A DNA stretch of 64,000 bases from Pseudomonas sp. WJP1. GTDB taxonomy: Bacteria > Pseudomonadota > Gammaproteobacteria > Pseudomonadales > Pseudomonadaceae. Each line of letters opens with the position of its first letter. Within the stretch, counting starts at the first letter, position 1. The position numbers were made by a program, and so were the translations under genes. The stretch is taken from the NCBI RefSeq assembly GCF_028471945.1, contig NZ_CP110128.1, forward strand, positions 2,592,501 through 2,656,500, written 5' to 3'. The notes under the pieces were generated by a model. It had not been told where the DNA came from. It saw nothing but the letters and a program-made list of their open reading frames with translations, and did no database searches. Below are positions 34,642 to 43,644 of this stretch, one piece after another.

Positions 34642-35715
34642 ATGGGAAAGATGGGAGGAAAAGGACTTTCACTGGCCAGGAGGCTCTACACGTCGCGAAT
34701 CCTCGGCCTGGTGCTGGGTTTGATCTGCGTGAGTGTGGCGATGTACCCACTGGACCCGGCGATGTGGGTCTGGAGCCTGATGCTGTTCAACGGCTTGCTC
34801 TGGCCGCACCTGGCCTATCAATGGGCGCGTCGGGGCAAGACGCCCTATCACGCCGAACACCGCAACCTGTTGGTCGACGCGTTCATGGGCGGCTTCTGGG
34901 TCGCCGCGATGCAGTTCAATCCGCTGCCCAGTGCAACGACTATTTCCATGATGGCGATGAACAACGTAGCCATCGGCGGTTTGCGTTTTCTGCTGGTGGG
35001 CAGTGCGGCGCAGATTCTCGGGGTGTGCGTCGGCTGGCTGATCTTCACCCCGGCCTTCATCCCTGAAACCAGCCAGCTGCAGCTGTACGCCTGCTTGCCC
35101 CTGATGTGTTTTTATCCCATGGCACTGGGCTGGATCTGCTATCGCCAGGCCTATACCCTCGGCCGGCAAAAGCGTGAGCTGCTGGCCCTGAGCCGCACCG
35201 ACAGCCTGACCGGCCTGCTCAATCACGGCGCCTGGAAGGATCAGCTGGAGATCGAGTTCCAGCGCTGCCAACGCCAGCATCAGGGCGGGGCCATCGCCCT
35301 GATCGACATCGACCACTTCAAGAGCATCAATGACACCTACGGCCACGTTGCCGGTGACATCGTGCTGCGCCAATTGAGCAAGATGCTCAGGCAGAACCTG
35401 CGGGCCACCGACGTGGCCGGGCGTTATGGCGGCGACGAGTTCTGCGTGATCCTTCCCGACCTGCCGTTGAGCAGCGCGGCCGTGGCCATGGACGCCTTGC
35501 GTGACCGTTTCGCGACCCTGGGGTACGAGCAAACTCCGGCCCTGAAAGTCAGCTTGAGCATTGGTCTTGCGGCCTTTAACGCACGCCACGCCGATGCGAC
35601 CTTGTGGCTCAACGATGCTGACCAGGCGTTGTATGAGGCCAAGACCTCGGGGCGTAATCGGGTTATCTGTTGCAGCAATGACAGGCCTCAGCGCGAGCTG
35701 CTTGACTCTGTCTGA
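34642..35715 (+). CDS. MASE2-GGDEF diguanylate cyclase (DgcC/AdrA type)
   Basis: 357 aa. Residues ~10-180 are a MASE2 membrane sensor with about five TM helices (ILGLVLGLICVSVAMYPLDP, WSLMLFNGLLWPHLAYQW, HRNLLVDAFMGGFWVAAMQF). The GGDEF domain is complete: RTDSLTGLLNH, LIDIDHFKSINDTYGH, and RYGGDEFCVIL, with an intact catalytic loop. It makes c-di-GMP. In enteric bacteria the MASE2 cyclase DgcC/AdrA is co-regulated with curli, so its presence in a curli strain is of note though it lies 21 kb away. Confidence 0.92.
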   Translation: MGKMGGKGLSLARRLYTSRILGLVLGLICVSVAMYPLDPAMWVWSLMLFNGLLWPHLAYQWARRGKTPYHAEHRNLLVDAFMGGFWVAAMQFNPLPSATTISMMAMNNVAIGGLRFLLVGSAAQILGVCVGWLIFTPAFIPETSQLQLYACLPLMCFYPMALGWICYRQAYTLGRQKRELLALSRTDSLTGLLNHGAWKDQLEIEFQRCQRQHQGGAIALIDIDHFKSINDTYGHVAGDIVLRQLSKMLRQNLRATDVAGRYGGDEFCVILPDLPLSSAAVAMDALRDRFATLGYEQTPALKVSLSIGLAAFNARHADATLWLNDADQALYEAKTSGRNRVICCSNDRPQRELLDSV

Positions 35716-35792
35716 ACCTCACCGCTGAACCCCTGTGGGAGCTGGCTTGCCAGCGATGGCGGCCTGACAGCCGACCTGTCTTTGTTGTCCGA

Positions 35793-36069
35793 GTACATAT
35801 CCGTTGCTGCGGTAACGGCCACTTATGGTTTCGCCCTTACGGCGAGTCCCTTTTGTCAAACGCCACAAAAGGAACCAAAAAGTCTTGCCCCAGCGTCCGG
35901 CCCCTCGCTAAGGCTCGGGATTCCTTCGCTCCGGTATCCATCCGGGGACACTGCCCTCCGGTTGGCTTCGCTGCACCTACATGCAGCGTGTTCGACTGCG
36001 TCGAACGGCGCTGCGCGCCACTCCCCGGATGAACACCTCCACTCAGCCTCCCGAAGGGGCGGGTGGATC
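35793..36069 (+). repeat. Dispersed ~330-bp repeat, copy 4 (diverged)
   Basis: GTACATATCCGTTGCTGCGG and TTACGGCGAGTCCCTTTTGT at the start match the copies at 5285 and 6586. The middle part is replaced by a different sequence with TTCGACTGCGTCGAA, and the end (CTCCACTCAGCCTCC) matches again. Confidence 0.75.
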
Positions 36070-36123
36070 AAAAGCAAAAGCAAAAGCAAAAGCAAAAGCA
36101 AAAGCAAAAGCAAAAGCAAAAGC
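36070..36123. repeat. Hexanucleotide repeat (AAAAGC)x9
   Basis: Nine perfect copies of AAAAGC in a row at the 3' edge of the repeat element, 14 bases past the end of the oxaloacetate decarboxylase gene. Other copies of the element have only one or two such units. Slippage here should make copy number variable. Confidence 0.95.
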
Positions 36124-36137
36124 CAGAGCAGAAGTCA

Positions 36138-37007
36138 TTACTCTTTAACGTGCATAAACTCCTCCGCCCACCGAATGTATTCCTCCGGCTGCGTGTAGGT
36201 ATGCGTCAGTTCGGTAGCGTTCAGATCCGCCGCCTGGGTAAATATCTGACGCTGTTCGCGCAGGCTGTCGTAAGTCGCCTTGATCGCGGCGAAGTAGGCC
36301 CCGTGGCCGTCGATGACGATGCGTACGCCCAGTTCGGCAAGGCGTTGGTCATCACGCAACAACGGATTACCGTAGGTCACCAGCATCAGCGGCACGCTCA
36401 GGTGCTCGGCGATCTGTTCCAGGTGGTCGAAATCCTTTACCCCCACCATGCAGATTCCGTCCGCGCCCGCGGCCTGGTATTGCTTGGTGCGGCTGATGAT
36501 TTCCTGGACCGGCAGGATGCCTGCATGGGTGCGGGCGATGATTGCCATTTGCGAATCGCACCGGGCTTCCAGTGCCGCGCGAATCTTGCCGACACCTTCG
36601 GCGACCGTGATCAGGTCGGTGGATTTGCGGCCGAATTGCGCCGGCAGCAGGGTGTCTTCGATGGTCAGGGCCGCCACGCCGGCACGTTCCAGCTCGACGA
36701 TGGTGCGCATGACATTGAGCGCGTTGCCGTAGCCATGGTCGGCGTCGGCAATCACCGGCAATTGGGCGACGCGGCCGATGCGGGTGGCCTGTTCGGCGAA
36801 TTCGCTGAGGGTGATCAAGGCAAAGTCAGGGGCGCCCAATACCTGCAACGACGCGACCGATCCACCGAGGATCCCCACCTCGAACCCCAGGTCAGCAGCG
36901 ATGCGCGCCGACATTGGGTCGAAGACCGAGGCGGTGTGATAGCAGGTGTTGGAGGCGAACAGTTGGCGAAAATTGCGGCGCAAATCTTGATGAGAAAGCC
37001 TGGACAT
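36138..37007 (-). CDS. Oxaloacetate decarboxylase, PEP mutase/isocitrate lyase superfamily
   Basis: 289 aa. Motifs of the superfamily are [38 protein letters not shown] (metal-binding Asp residues), and [13 protein letters not shown]. Length and sequence match the Pseudomonas enzyme that splits oxaloacetate to pyruvate and CO2 (PA4872-like). GGTGGAA precedes the start. Single gene on the - strand. Confidence 0.87.
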   Translation of the reverse strand: MSRLSHQDLRRNFRQLFASNTCYHTASVFDPMSARIAADLGFEVGILGGSVASLQVLGAPDFALITLSEFAEQATRIGRVAQLPVIADADHGYGNALNVMRTIVELERAGVAALTIEDTLLPAQFGRKSTDLITVAEGVGKIRAALEARCDSQMAIIARTHAGILPVQEIISRTKQYQAAGADGICMVGVKDFDHLEQIAEHLSVPLMLVTYGNPLLRDDQRLAELGVRIVIDGHGAYFAAIKATYDSLREQRQIFTQAADLNATELTHTYTQPEEYIRWAEEFMHVKE

Positions 37008-37049
37008 ATGAGTTCCACCAATGGAAATGGAAAGGCTTGAGCAAAAGTG

Positions 37050-38186
37050 TCAACGCCGAAGATGTGGAAGGCTATCACGTGGGCAGGTCTGAAATGATGA
37101 CGAATTTGCAGGTTTTCCGGCCAAGGACATCAATCTTGTGGCGAGCCAGGGCTCACCCGCGGCCTGCTGCTGGCGGCTGGGCAGCGGCACCGCGCGCACC
37201 GAATCGCCGGGTTGCAGTTGCAAGCGCTTGGCGGTGAGGCGGTCGACCAGCAGGCTGTTGCCCCCCGTCAGTCGCGCTGGGGCGGCGGTGATTCGGCAGT
37301 TTTCCAGGCGGCGATTATGGATCAGCCAGATCGGTGCCTGGTCGTCCGGGGTGCCGATGGCCAATTGCAGGTGCTGACTGTCGCGCACGGTTCGAATGCC
37401 TGGAACCGGGGCTTCGATCACCGGGCCCGCATCGAAAATGTCGATGTAGCCTTTGTGGGAGAATCCCTCGGCAGTGAGGATCTTCAGGGCCGGCTCCGAA
37501 TTGACATGCGGCTTGCCGATTACCGCCTGGGCCCGTTCGGTGAGCAGGCAGGTGTAGAGCGGTTGACGTGGCATCAGCTCGGCGATGAACGATTTGTTGC
37601 CCAGCCCCGACAAGTGATCGGCGTGACTGAATTCCATCTTGAAAAAATGACGGCCCACACTGTCCCAGAAGGGTGAACAACCTTTTTCGTCGGCACTGCC
37701 GCGCAGCTCGGCAATCAGTTTCTCGCCGAACAGGTGCGGGAACTCCGCCACCAGCAACAGGCGTCCCAGCGACAGCAGCCGGCCGTTACTGCCCCAGCGT
37801 TGATCGGGGCGCAGGAACAACGAACAGAGTTCCGATTGACCGGTCATCTCATTGTTGAGGAACAAGGTCGGGATATGTCGTGAAATACCCAGGTCGGGTG
37901 AAGAATTGACGGTCAGCCCGACACGATAGTTGTACCAGGGCTCGCGCAGGCCAACCGCCCCGGTCATGGCGCTGACGCCGACCACTTGCCGGTCGTCGTC
38001 TTCGAGCACAAACAGGTAGTCGGCGTCGGCGCGTTCGACCTGTTCGGCGAAGGTCCTTTGGGCCCAGCGCACGCGATGGCACAGGCGCTCTTCGTTGACC
38101 GGCAGGGTCGTCAAGCCGCGGCCCGCCAGGCGGCCCAGTGCGAGCAAGGTGGGCAGGTCGGTCACCTGGACCGGGCGGACAATCAT
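37050..38186 (-). CDS. aruG: Arginine/ornithine N-succinyltransferase, AruG-like subunit
   Basis: 378 aa. MIVRPVQVTDLPTLLALGRL, LEDDDRQVVGVSAMTGAVGL, EPWYNYRVGLTVN, SELCSLFLRPDQRWGSNGRL and GCSPFWDSVGRHFF are AstA-family motifs and match AruG in order. The usual length is about 340; here a ~35-residue tail rich in Arg, Ser and Gln is added. It transfers succinate from succinyl-CoA to arginine or ornithine in the AST pathway. It follows the AruF-like gene by 61 bases, but none of the other ast/aru genes is here. Confidence 0.85.
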   Translation of the reverse strand: MIVRPVQVTDLPTLLALGRLAGRGLTTLPVNEERLCHRVRWAQRTFAEQVERADADYLFVLEDDDRQVVGVSAMTGAVGLREPWYNYRVGLTVNSSPDLGISRHIPTLFLNNEMTGQSELCSLFLRPDQRWGSNGRLLSLGRLLLVAEFPHLFGEKLIAELRGSADEKGCSPFWDSVGRHFFKMEFSHADHLSGLGNKSFIAELMPRQPLYTCLLTERAQAVIGKPHVNSEPALKILTAEGFSHKGYIDIFDAGPVIEAPVPGIRTVRDSQHLQLAIGTPDDQAPIWLIHNRRLENCRITAAPARLTGGNSLLVDRLTAKRLQLQPGDSVRAVPLPSRQQQAAGEPWLATRLMSLAGKPANSSSFQTCPRDSLPHLRR

Positions 38187-38247
38187 GTTGCGCTGCCTTC
38201 TGCATGCCCGTTCGGGCGTTGTCGATGGGGCTCGTGGCGTTTAATGC

Positions 38248-39264
38248 TCACAGGGCGATCAGCCGGATCGTGCTGCCTTCAGTCACCTGCAGGGCTTGGC
38301 AGATCCCGGCGTCCAGCGACACGGGTTGCCCTGTGCGGTAGTCAAGATCGGCGACGATGGCGCGATAGTCCTCGAGCGAATCGTTGCTGAGCAGATAGCG
38401 GCCACGGGCGTCGATGGATTCGCCGGAATTGACCTGTGCGGTCTGGCTTTGCGCGATCGAGCGAATGTCGACCGTGCGTGCATACAGCGTCGGGCCACCA
38501 TCGAACAGGTCGACATAAGTGTTGGTTTCGAACCCTTCGCGGGCAAGGATATCGAAGGCTTCCTGGCCATCGGGGTGGATGCGCCCGATGCAGTCTTGCG
38601 CGGCCTGGGGCAGCATCGGCACGTAGATCGGGTATTGCGGCATCAGGTGGGCGAGAAACGACCGGTTTTGCAGGCCGCAAAGACGCTCGGCCTCGACGTA
38701 GGGCAGGTCGAAAAAATGCTTGCCCACGGCATCCCAGAAGGGGGAGTGGCCGTCATCGCTGCTGAAACCGACGATTTCGCTGATCACTGCATCGGCAAAG
38801 CGTTGTGCATGCGCGGCAATGAACAACAGGCGCGCCCGCGACAACAATTCGGAGTGCGGCGTACGCACCAGCGCCGTATCGATATGGAAGCCGCGCAGCA
38901 AGGTGTGGCCGTTGAGGTCCTGGCACAGCGACAGGGCAGGTACGCCGTGCTTGATGTTCAGCTCGCGCGAGGCACTGGTGAAAGGGCGGTTGCGCAGGCT
39001 GTAGAAGGGTTCGCTGGAGCCGGTCGTGGCGACGATTTCCGAGCAACCTGCCAGGCGCCGGTTCGTCTGGTCTTCGAGGACGAAAAAGTAATTCTGCGGG
39101 CCGGGACTCTCGACGTTTTGTTGCAGCGACGAGCAAGAGTCGAGAATCCTGTCGCGCAAGCGTGCGCTGTCATCGGGCAAGGACGTGACGCCCACCAGGC
39201 TTTCGCGGGCCAGTCGCTGCAACTGCGGCAGGTCGGTTGGTTGCACGGTGCGCAAGACCAGCAT
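38248..39264 (-). CDS. aruF: Arginine/ornithine N-succinyltransferase, AruF-like subunit
   Basis: 338 aa. MLVLRTVQPTDLPQLQRLAR, VGVTSLPDDSARL, YFFVLEDQTNRRLAGCSEIV, EPFYSLRNRPFTSASRELNI and GHSPFWDAVGKHFF match AruF. In P. aeruginosa AruF and AruG form one enzyme inside the aruCFGDBE operon. Here the pair stands alone, so it is probably a second copy. The promoter would lie in the 343-base gap upstream. Confidence 0.83.
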   Translation of the reverse strand: MLVLRTVQPTDLPQLQRLARESLVGVTSLPDDSARLRDRILDSCSSLQQNVESPGPQNYFFVLEDQTNRRLAGCSEIVATTGSSEPFYSLRNRPFTSASRELNIKHGVPALSLCQDLNGHTLLRGFHIDTALVRTPHSELLSRARLLFIAAHAQRFADAVISEIVGFSSDDGHSPFWDAVGKHFFDLPYVEAERLCGLQNRSFLAHLMPQYPIYVPMLPQAAQDCIGRIHPDGQEAFDILAREGFETNTYVDLFDGGPTLYARTVDIRSIAQSQTAQVNSGESIDARGRYLLSNDSLEDYRAIVADLDYRTGQPVSLDAGICQALQVTEGSTIRLIAL

Positions 39265-39607
39265 GGGTGCACTCCTGTATCAAAGGGCTCGGTGACCGGC
39301 CTTCGCATGAGGGCATCCCGGCTCCTGCTGGATGAGGTGTTCGTTAATCCGTTGAAAACAGTATTCGTAGATGGCGCACTACATGTCTAGTTAATTTTCA
39401 CGGGGGCTTTTTCTCGGTTGAACGGACGGGAAATGACTGTCAGCAGCAGACGAAGGGGAGGTTGATGGGCCGTGTAGGGCTTCGCCATTAACGAGCGTCC
39501 GAATCGTTGAAATGAGGCCCCCTGACGATCTTTCTTACGGCACAATTGGGCAATGACTGACGGCTAGGCGCCGATTTTCCTTTCTATTCCACAGAGTGAT
39601 TTTTTTC
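39265..39607. other. Divergent intergenic region, no gene
   Basis: 343 bases between the AruF-like gene and the phosphatase. I looked for a cobalamin riboswitch (because of cobF downstream) and saw no B12-box-like motif. Nothing else of note. Confidence 0.5.
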
Positions 39608-40183
39608 GTGCAGGCGACCCGTTTGACTTTGATCTGCCACGCTCGAACCCTGGCACAGAAGCTGGCGCGCTTCCCCGTGGACGAACCCCTGGAGATGGAT
39701 TGGCAATCGGCGCGGGGCTCGCGAGGCGCTCGACTCAAGGAAACATCGCGCCTGTTGTGCGCTCCGGAGTTACGCACACGACAGACCGCCGAACTGTTCG
39801 GCAAGCCCGTGGAAATCGTCGAGGCCCTGCGCGATTGCGACTTCGGTGATTGGCGCGGCGTGCGAATCAACGACCTGCAAAAAAGCCACGGTGAATCACT
39901 TCAGGCCTGGCTTGCCGATCCGCGCTCGGCACCCCACGGTGGTGAGTCGGTGGCGCAAGTCGGCGAGCGCGTCGCCGCCTGGATGAAAACCCTGGAGGCG
40001 CTGCCCGGCCATGTACTTGCCGTGACCCACCCATTCGTCATGCGTGCCGCGTTGATGCACGTGCTGCAGGGTTCGGCCTTCAACCTGATCGATGTCGAGC
40101 CGCTGTCAACGCTAGACCTGCAGTTCCATGGTTGCTGGCGGTTGCGGCTGTCGTGCAACGATAACGAGGGAATGCCCAGATGA
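39608..40183 (+). CDS. Histidine phosphatase family protein
   Basis: 191 aa from GTG 39608 (another GTG at 39596 is possible; neither has a strong ribosome site). LTLICHARTLAQ holds the RHG-like motif, but as CHART in place of RHG, so the catalytic His is kept while the first Arg is changed. ELRTRQTAELFG, DCDFGDWRG and VTHPFVMRAALMH complete the family pattern. The 4-base overlap with cobF suggests a role near cobalamin synthesis, possibly in place of CobC, but this is inference. Confidence 0.75.
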   Translation: MQATRLTLICHARTLAQKLARFPVDEPLEMDWQSARGSRGARLKETSRLLCAPELRTRQTAELFGKPVEIVEALRDCDFGDWRGVRINDLQKSHGESLQAWLADPRSAPHGGESVAQVGERVAAWMKTLEALPGHVLAVTHPFVMRAALMHVLQGSAFNLIDVEPLSTLDLQFHGCWRLRLSCNDNEGMPR

Positions 40184-40935
40184 AAAAACTCCTGGTCATC
40201 GGCATCGGCGCCGGCAACCCCGACCACATCACCCTGCAGGCCGTGAAGGCGCTGAACCGGGTCGATGTTTTTTTCATCATGGACAAGGGCCAGAGCAAGG
40301 ACTCGCTGATCGACCTGCGCCGCGAGCTCTGCGAGCGTCATATCACCGATCCGCATTACCGCTTTGTCGAGGCTCCAAGCCCGGAGCGCGAACGTGGCGA
40401 CATCGACTACAAAACCAGCGTCGATGCGTTGAACCTGGCCAAACAGCAAACCTTCGAGCGGCTGATCAATGAGGAACTGGCCGATGACCAGTGCGGCGGT
40501 TTTCTGGTGTGGGGCGACCCGGCGTTGTACGACAGCACTATTCGAATCCTGCAGGCGATCCTGGTTTCAGGCACCTGTGCCTTCGAGTTCGAGGTGATCC
40601 CCGGCATCACCAGCGTCCAGGCGCTGGCCGCGGCGCACAAGGTGACGCTCAATCAAATTGGCCGCCCGGTTGAAATTACCACCGGCCGGCGCTTGGCGGC
40701 AGGGCAGGTGAGCGATGCCGACAGTCTGGTGGTGATGCTCGACGCCCAGGATGCCTACCAGCATGTGGCGGATCAGCAGACAGAGATTTACTGGGGCGCC
40801 TACCTCGGGACGCCGGATGAAATCCTCATCAGCGGCAAGCTCGGGGAGGTGGCGCAGCAGATCGAGCAGGTGCGCAAGGCGGCCCGGCAGGCCAATGGCT
40901 GGATCATGGACACCTATCTGTTGCGCAAGCCCTGA
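40180..40935 (+). CDS. cobF: Precorrin-6A synthase (deacetylating) CobF
   Basis: 251 aa. It opens LLVIGIGAGNPDHITLQAVK, the tetrapyrrole methylase start, with GFLVWGDPALYDSTIRIL and VIPGITSVQALAAAHK, and ends NGWIMDTYLLRKP. CobF methylates C1 of precorrin-5 with loss of the acetyl group, in the aerobic B12 pathway. Starts inside the phosphatase stop (ATGA). Other cob genes are not in the window. Confidence 0.93.
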   Translation: MKKLLVIGIGAGNPDHITLQAVKALNRVDVFFIMDKGQSKDSLIDLRRELCERHITDPHYRFVEAPSPERERGDIDYKTSVDALNLAKQQTFERLINEELADDQCGGFLVWGDPALYDSTIRILQAILVSGTCAFEFEVIPGITSVQALAAAHKVTLNQIGRPVEITTGRRLAAGQVSDADSLVVMLDAQDAYQHVADQQTEIYWGAYLGTPDEILISGKLGEVAQQIEQVRKAARQANGWIMDTYLLRKP

Positions 40936-40943
40936 AGCATGCC

Positions 40944-41918
40944 TCAGGACATGCGCTGGTCGGTTCGGCCAAACCGTTCGCGGTACACCGACGGCGGCAC
41001 GCCGACCACGTTGCGAAACGCCACGCGAAAGCTTTCCACCGAACGATAACCACAGTGCTGGGCGATCTGCTCTGTGTGCTGGTCGGTGCTTTCCAGCAAT
41101 TCCCGGGCACGGCCCAGCCGCTCATGTTGCAACCAGGTCTTGGGCGACTGGCCGCTGGCTTCGGTGAAACGGCGCAGGAAGGTGCGTTCGCTCATGGCGG
41201 CTTCGCTGGCCAGGTCGCGAACCTCCAGCGGTTGGTGCAAACGCTCCCGTGCCCACTGCATCACGCGTGAAAGATCGCTGCGCGGCGTAGGACTGACCGG
41301 CGTCGGAATGAACTGCGCCTGGCCCCCGGTGCGTTGCGGTGACATCACCAGGCGCCGCGCCACCGAGTTGGCGACCTGGGTACCGAAGTCCCGCGCCACC
41401 AGATGCAGGCAGGCGTCGATGCCGGCGGCGCTGCCGGCAGAGGTGATCAATTGCCCCGAATCGACGTAGAGCACGTCCGGGTCCACCAGGATGTTCGGGA
41501 AGCGTTCGGCCAGTTCCGCGGTGTAGCGCCAGTGAGTGGTGGCGCCGCGACTGTCGAGCAAACCGGTGGCGGCCAGCACGAACACCCCCGAGCAGATCGA
41601 CAGCAACCGCGCGCCCCGCGCATGGGCCTGGCGCAGGGCCGTCAGCAATGCCTCGGGCACGTCTGCCTGACGATCGCGCCAGCCGGGAATGATCACGGTC
41701 CGGGCCTGCTGCAGCAATTCCAGGCCGCCATCGGCCAGTACCCGGATGCCGCCCATGGCGCGCATCGGGCCTTGATCGACGGCCGCAATCTGATGGCTAT
41801 ACCAAGGGAAATCGAACTCTGGCCGCGCCAGGCCAAAGATCTCCACGGCGATGCCGAATTCGAAGGTACACAGGCCGTCGTAGGCCAGGATTGCGACCAG
41901 TCCTGGAGAGGAATGCAT
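40944..41918 (-). CDS. ftrA: GlxA/FtrA-type AraC transcription regulator
   Basis: 324 aa from ATG 41918. The N-terminal ~190 residues are a DJ-1-like domain (VAILAYDGLCTFEFGIAVEI, LSICSGVFVLAATGLLD, with the pseudo-nucleophile Cys) and the C-terminal ~100 an AraC helix-turn-helix pair (LAS-EAAMSERTFLRRF, IAQHCGYRSVESFRVAFRN). This group senses small metabolites through the DJ-1 domain. It is divergent from the rhodanese gene, with about 100 bases between, and may control it. Confidence 0.87.
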   Translation of the reverse strand: MHSSPGLVAILAYDGLCTFEFGIAVEIFGLARPEFDFPWYSHQIAAVDQGPMRAMGGIRVLADGGLELLQQARTVIIPGWRDRQADVPEALLTALRQAHARGARLLSICSGVFVLAATGLLDSRGATTHWRYTAELAERFPNILVDPDVLYVDSGQLITSAGSAAGIDACLHLVARDFGTQVANSVARRLVMSPQRTGGQAQFIPTPVSPTPRSDLSRVMQWARERLHQPLEVRDLASEAAMSERTFLRRFTEASGQSPKTWLQHERLGRARELLESTDQHTEQIAQHCGYRSVESFRVAFRNVVGVPPSVYRERFGRTDQRMS

Positions 41919-42019
41919 TTGGCGGAAAGTTCCCGGTGAGTGTCTTGTGCGCCACTTTAGCCGCTGTGGGCGGCCAGATAAAGTCTGTTCACACCCACTC
42001 ATATCCAGGAGCCCTGCCC

Positions 42020-42439
42020 ATGACCAGCCTAGTGCGCGACATTCCCGCCGCCCCTTCAGCCATTGCCTTGATGCATTTCAGCAACCGCCTGACATTCGAA
42101 ACCGACTGTTCCGACGTCTACGCCAGCCAACAGGCCGGCGAAGTCGATTTTGTCCTGGTGGATGTGCGGGGGCCGTTGGCGTTCGACCGGGGGCATGTAC
42201 CCGGCGCGATCAACATCCCCGGGCGACTGCTCAACGCCGATGGCTTGCGCGCCTACCCGAAAACCAGCCTGTTCGTGGTCTATTGCGCCGGCCCCCACTG
42301 CAACGGCGCGAACAAGGCGGCGGTGAAGCTGGCGGCGCTGGGGTATCCGGTCAAGGAAATGATTGGCGGGGTGAACGGATGGCTGGATGAAGGGTTTGAG
42401 TTGAGTGCAACGGGTGCTGCTATCGGTTGTGCGTGCTGA
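42020..42439 (+). CDS. Single-domain rhodanese-like protein
   Basis: 139 aa. Rhodanese motifs: FVLVDVRGPLAFDRGHVPGA, ALYP-like PKTSLFVVYCAGPHCNGA with the active Cys in CAGPHCNG, and GYPVKEMIGGVNGWLDEGF. It likely transfers sulfane sulfur. Divergent from the FtrA-type regulator. The C-terminus has two further Cys (GCAC), possibly a metal or redox site. Confidence 0.86.
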   Translation: MTSLVRDIPAAPSAIALMHFSNRLTFETDCSDVYASQQAGEVDFVLVDVRGPLAFDRGHVPGAINIPGRLLNADGLRAYPKTSLFVVYCAGPHCNGANKAAVKLAALGYPVKEMIGGVNGWLDEGFELSATGAAIGCAC

Positions 42440-42756
42440 GGTTCCCTGCGGAGCTGCGCTCGGTCCTCGATATAGGGGCGGCTGACCTGATGTCGGGTGA
42501 TCGTGTTTTTCTGTAGGAGCGAGGCTTGCCCGCGAAGAACGATAACGCGGTGCAACAGACAGACCGCGGCGCCCGGTTCGCCGGCAAGCCTGGCTCCTAC
42601 AAGCAAAGAGTGTGATGACCATTATCCATAAATATTTGTCGCATTGAAATAATTTGCCCTGTGAAAGCCGCTCTAGACTGCCGGCCACTTCGGTCCCCAG
42701 CCACAAGCTATCGACCGAAAGCTGCCAATAAAAGTCTCCGCACACAGGAGTTATAA
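42440..42756. other. Gene-free region with REP pair
   Basis: 317 bases. An imperfect REP pair lies at 42512-42601, its loop again holding GAACGATAACGCGGTGCAAC. The remaining ~150 bases are the probable promoter zone of the binding-protein gene (AT-rich near 42620-42660). Confidence 0.6.
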
Positions 42757-43536
42757 ATGAACAAGCTAGTGATGTTCGGTGCCCTGGCACTGTCGATGTT
42801 GTCCCTGACCGCCGTGGCCGCGGATACCAAGCCCATCCGCATCGGCATCGAAGCCGGTTACCCGCCGTTCTCGATGAAGACCCCTGACGGCAAACTCACC
42901 GGTTTCGACGTGGACATCGGCGACGCCCTGTGCGAGCAGATGAAGGTCAAGTGCACCTGGGTCGAGCAAGAGTTCGACGGCCTGATTCCGGCACTGAAGG
43001 TCAAGAAAATCGACGCCATCCTGTCGTCCATGACCATCACCGACGATCGCAAGAAAAACGTCGATTTCACCATCAAGTACTACCACACCCCGGCACGTTT
43101 CGTGATGAAGGAAGGTACCGCCATCAAGGACCCGCTGACCGAGCTCAAAGGCAAGAAAGTCGGTGTGCTGCGCGCCAGTACCCACGACCGCTTCGCCACG
43201 GAAGTGCTGGTGCCTGCGGGCATCGAGCTGGTGCGTTATGGCTCGCAACAGGAAGCCAACCTGGACATGGTCTCCGGCCGCGTTGACGCGCTGCTGGCCG
43301 ACTCGGTCAACCTGGACGACGGTTTCCTGAAGACCGACGCCGGTAAAGGTTTCGCTTTCGTCGGGCCCGAGTACAACGATCCGAAATACTTCGGCGGTGG
43401 CGCCGGGATTGCCGTGCGCAAGGGCGATACCGCCCTCGCCGAGCAGTTCAACAAGGCCATTACCGAGATCCGCGCCAACGGCAAGTACAAGCAAGTGCAG
43501 GACAAGTACTTCAAGTTTGACGTTTACGGCGAGTAA
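42757..43536 (+). CDS. Periplasmic amino-acid-binding protein (ABC transporter, AotJ-like)
   Basis: 259 aa with a signal peptide ending at AVAA. Family-3 solute-binding pattern: [70 protein letters not shown]. Similar in order to arginine/ornithine-binding AotJ. No permease or ATPase genes follow, so it may share a transporter encoded elsewhere. A strong terminator ends its transcript. Confidence 0.87.
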   Translation: MNKLVMFGALALSMLSLTAVAADTKPIRIGIEAGYPPFSMKTPDGKLTGFDVDIGDALCEQMKVKCTWVEQEFDGLIPALKVKKIDAILSSMTITDDRKKNVDFTIKYYHTPARFVMKEGTAIKDPLTELKGKKVGVLRASTHDRFATEVLVPAGIELVRYGSQQEANLDMVSGRVDALLADSVNLDDGFLKTDAGKGFAFVGPEYNDPKYFGGGAGIAVRKGDTALAEQFNKAITEIRANGKYKQVQDKYFKFDVYGE

Positions 43537-43550
43537 GCGAGCGGTTCAAA

Positions 43551-43584
43551 AAATGGCAGCCGTTGACGCGGCTGCCATTTTTTT
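43551..43584 (+). terminator. Intrinsic terminator after the binding-protein gene
   Basis: AAATGGCAGCCG and CGGCTGCCATTT form a 12-bp perfect stem with a 6-base loop (43563-43568), then a run of T. Confidence 0.93.
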
Positions 43585-43644
43585 ATGCTCATGTTTTATC
43601 CTGCCCAATACATTTCCCAACCGTGGGCGAATCGGAGTTCTGCC

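Larger units (their letters stand above)
35716..36137. other. Gene-free region with diverged repeat element
   Basis: It has a REP motif (GTGGGAGCTGGCTTGCCAGC, ~35732), a diverged copy of the 330-base element (35793-36123) and a short tandem repeat at its end. No gene seen. Confidence 0.7.

Noticed and set aside
35782..36198. 138-residue frame with a (KS)n run
   Set aside because: It spans the dispersed repeat and the AAAAGC tract; no ribosome site and no homologous context.
39265..39607. Cobalamin riboswitch upstream of the phosphatase-cobF pair
   Set aside because: No B12-box-like sequence or the expected stems were found by eye.
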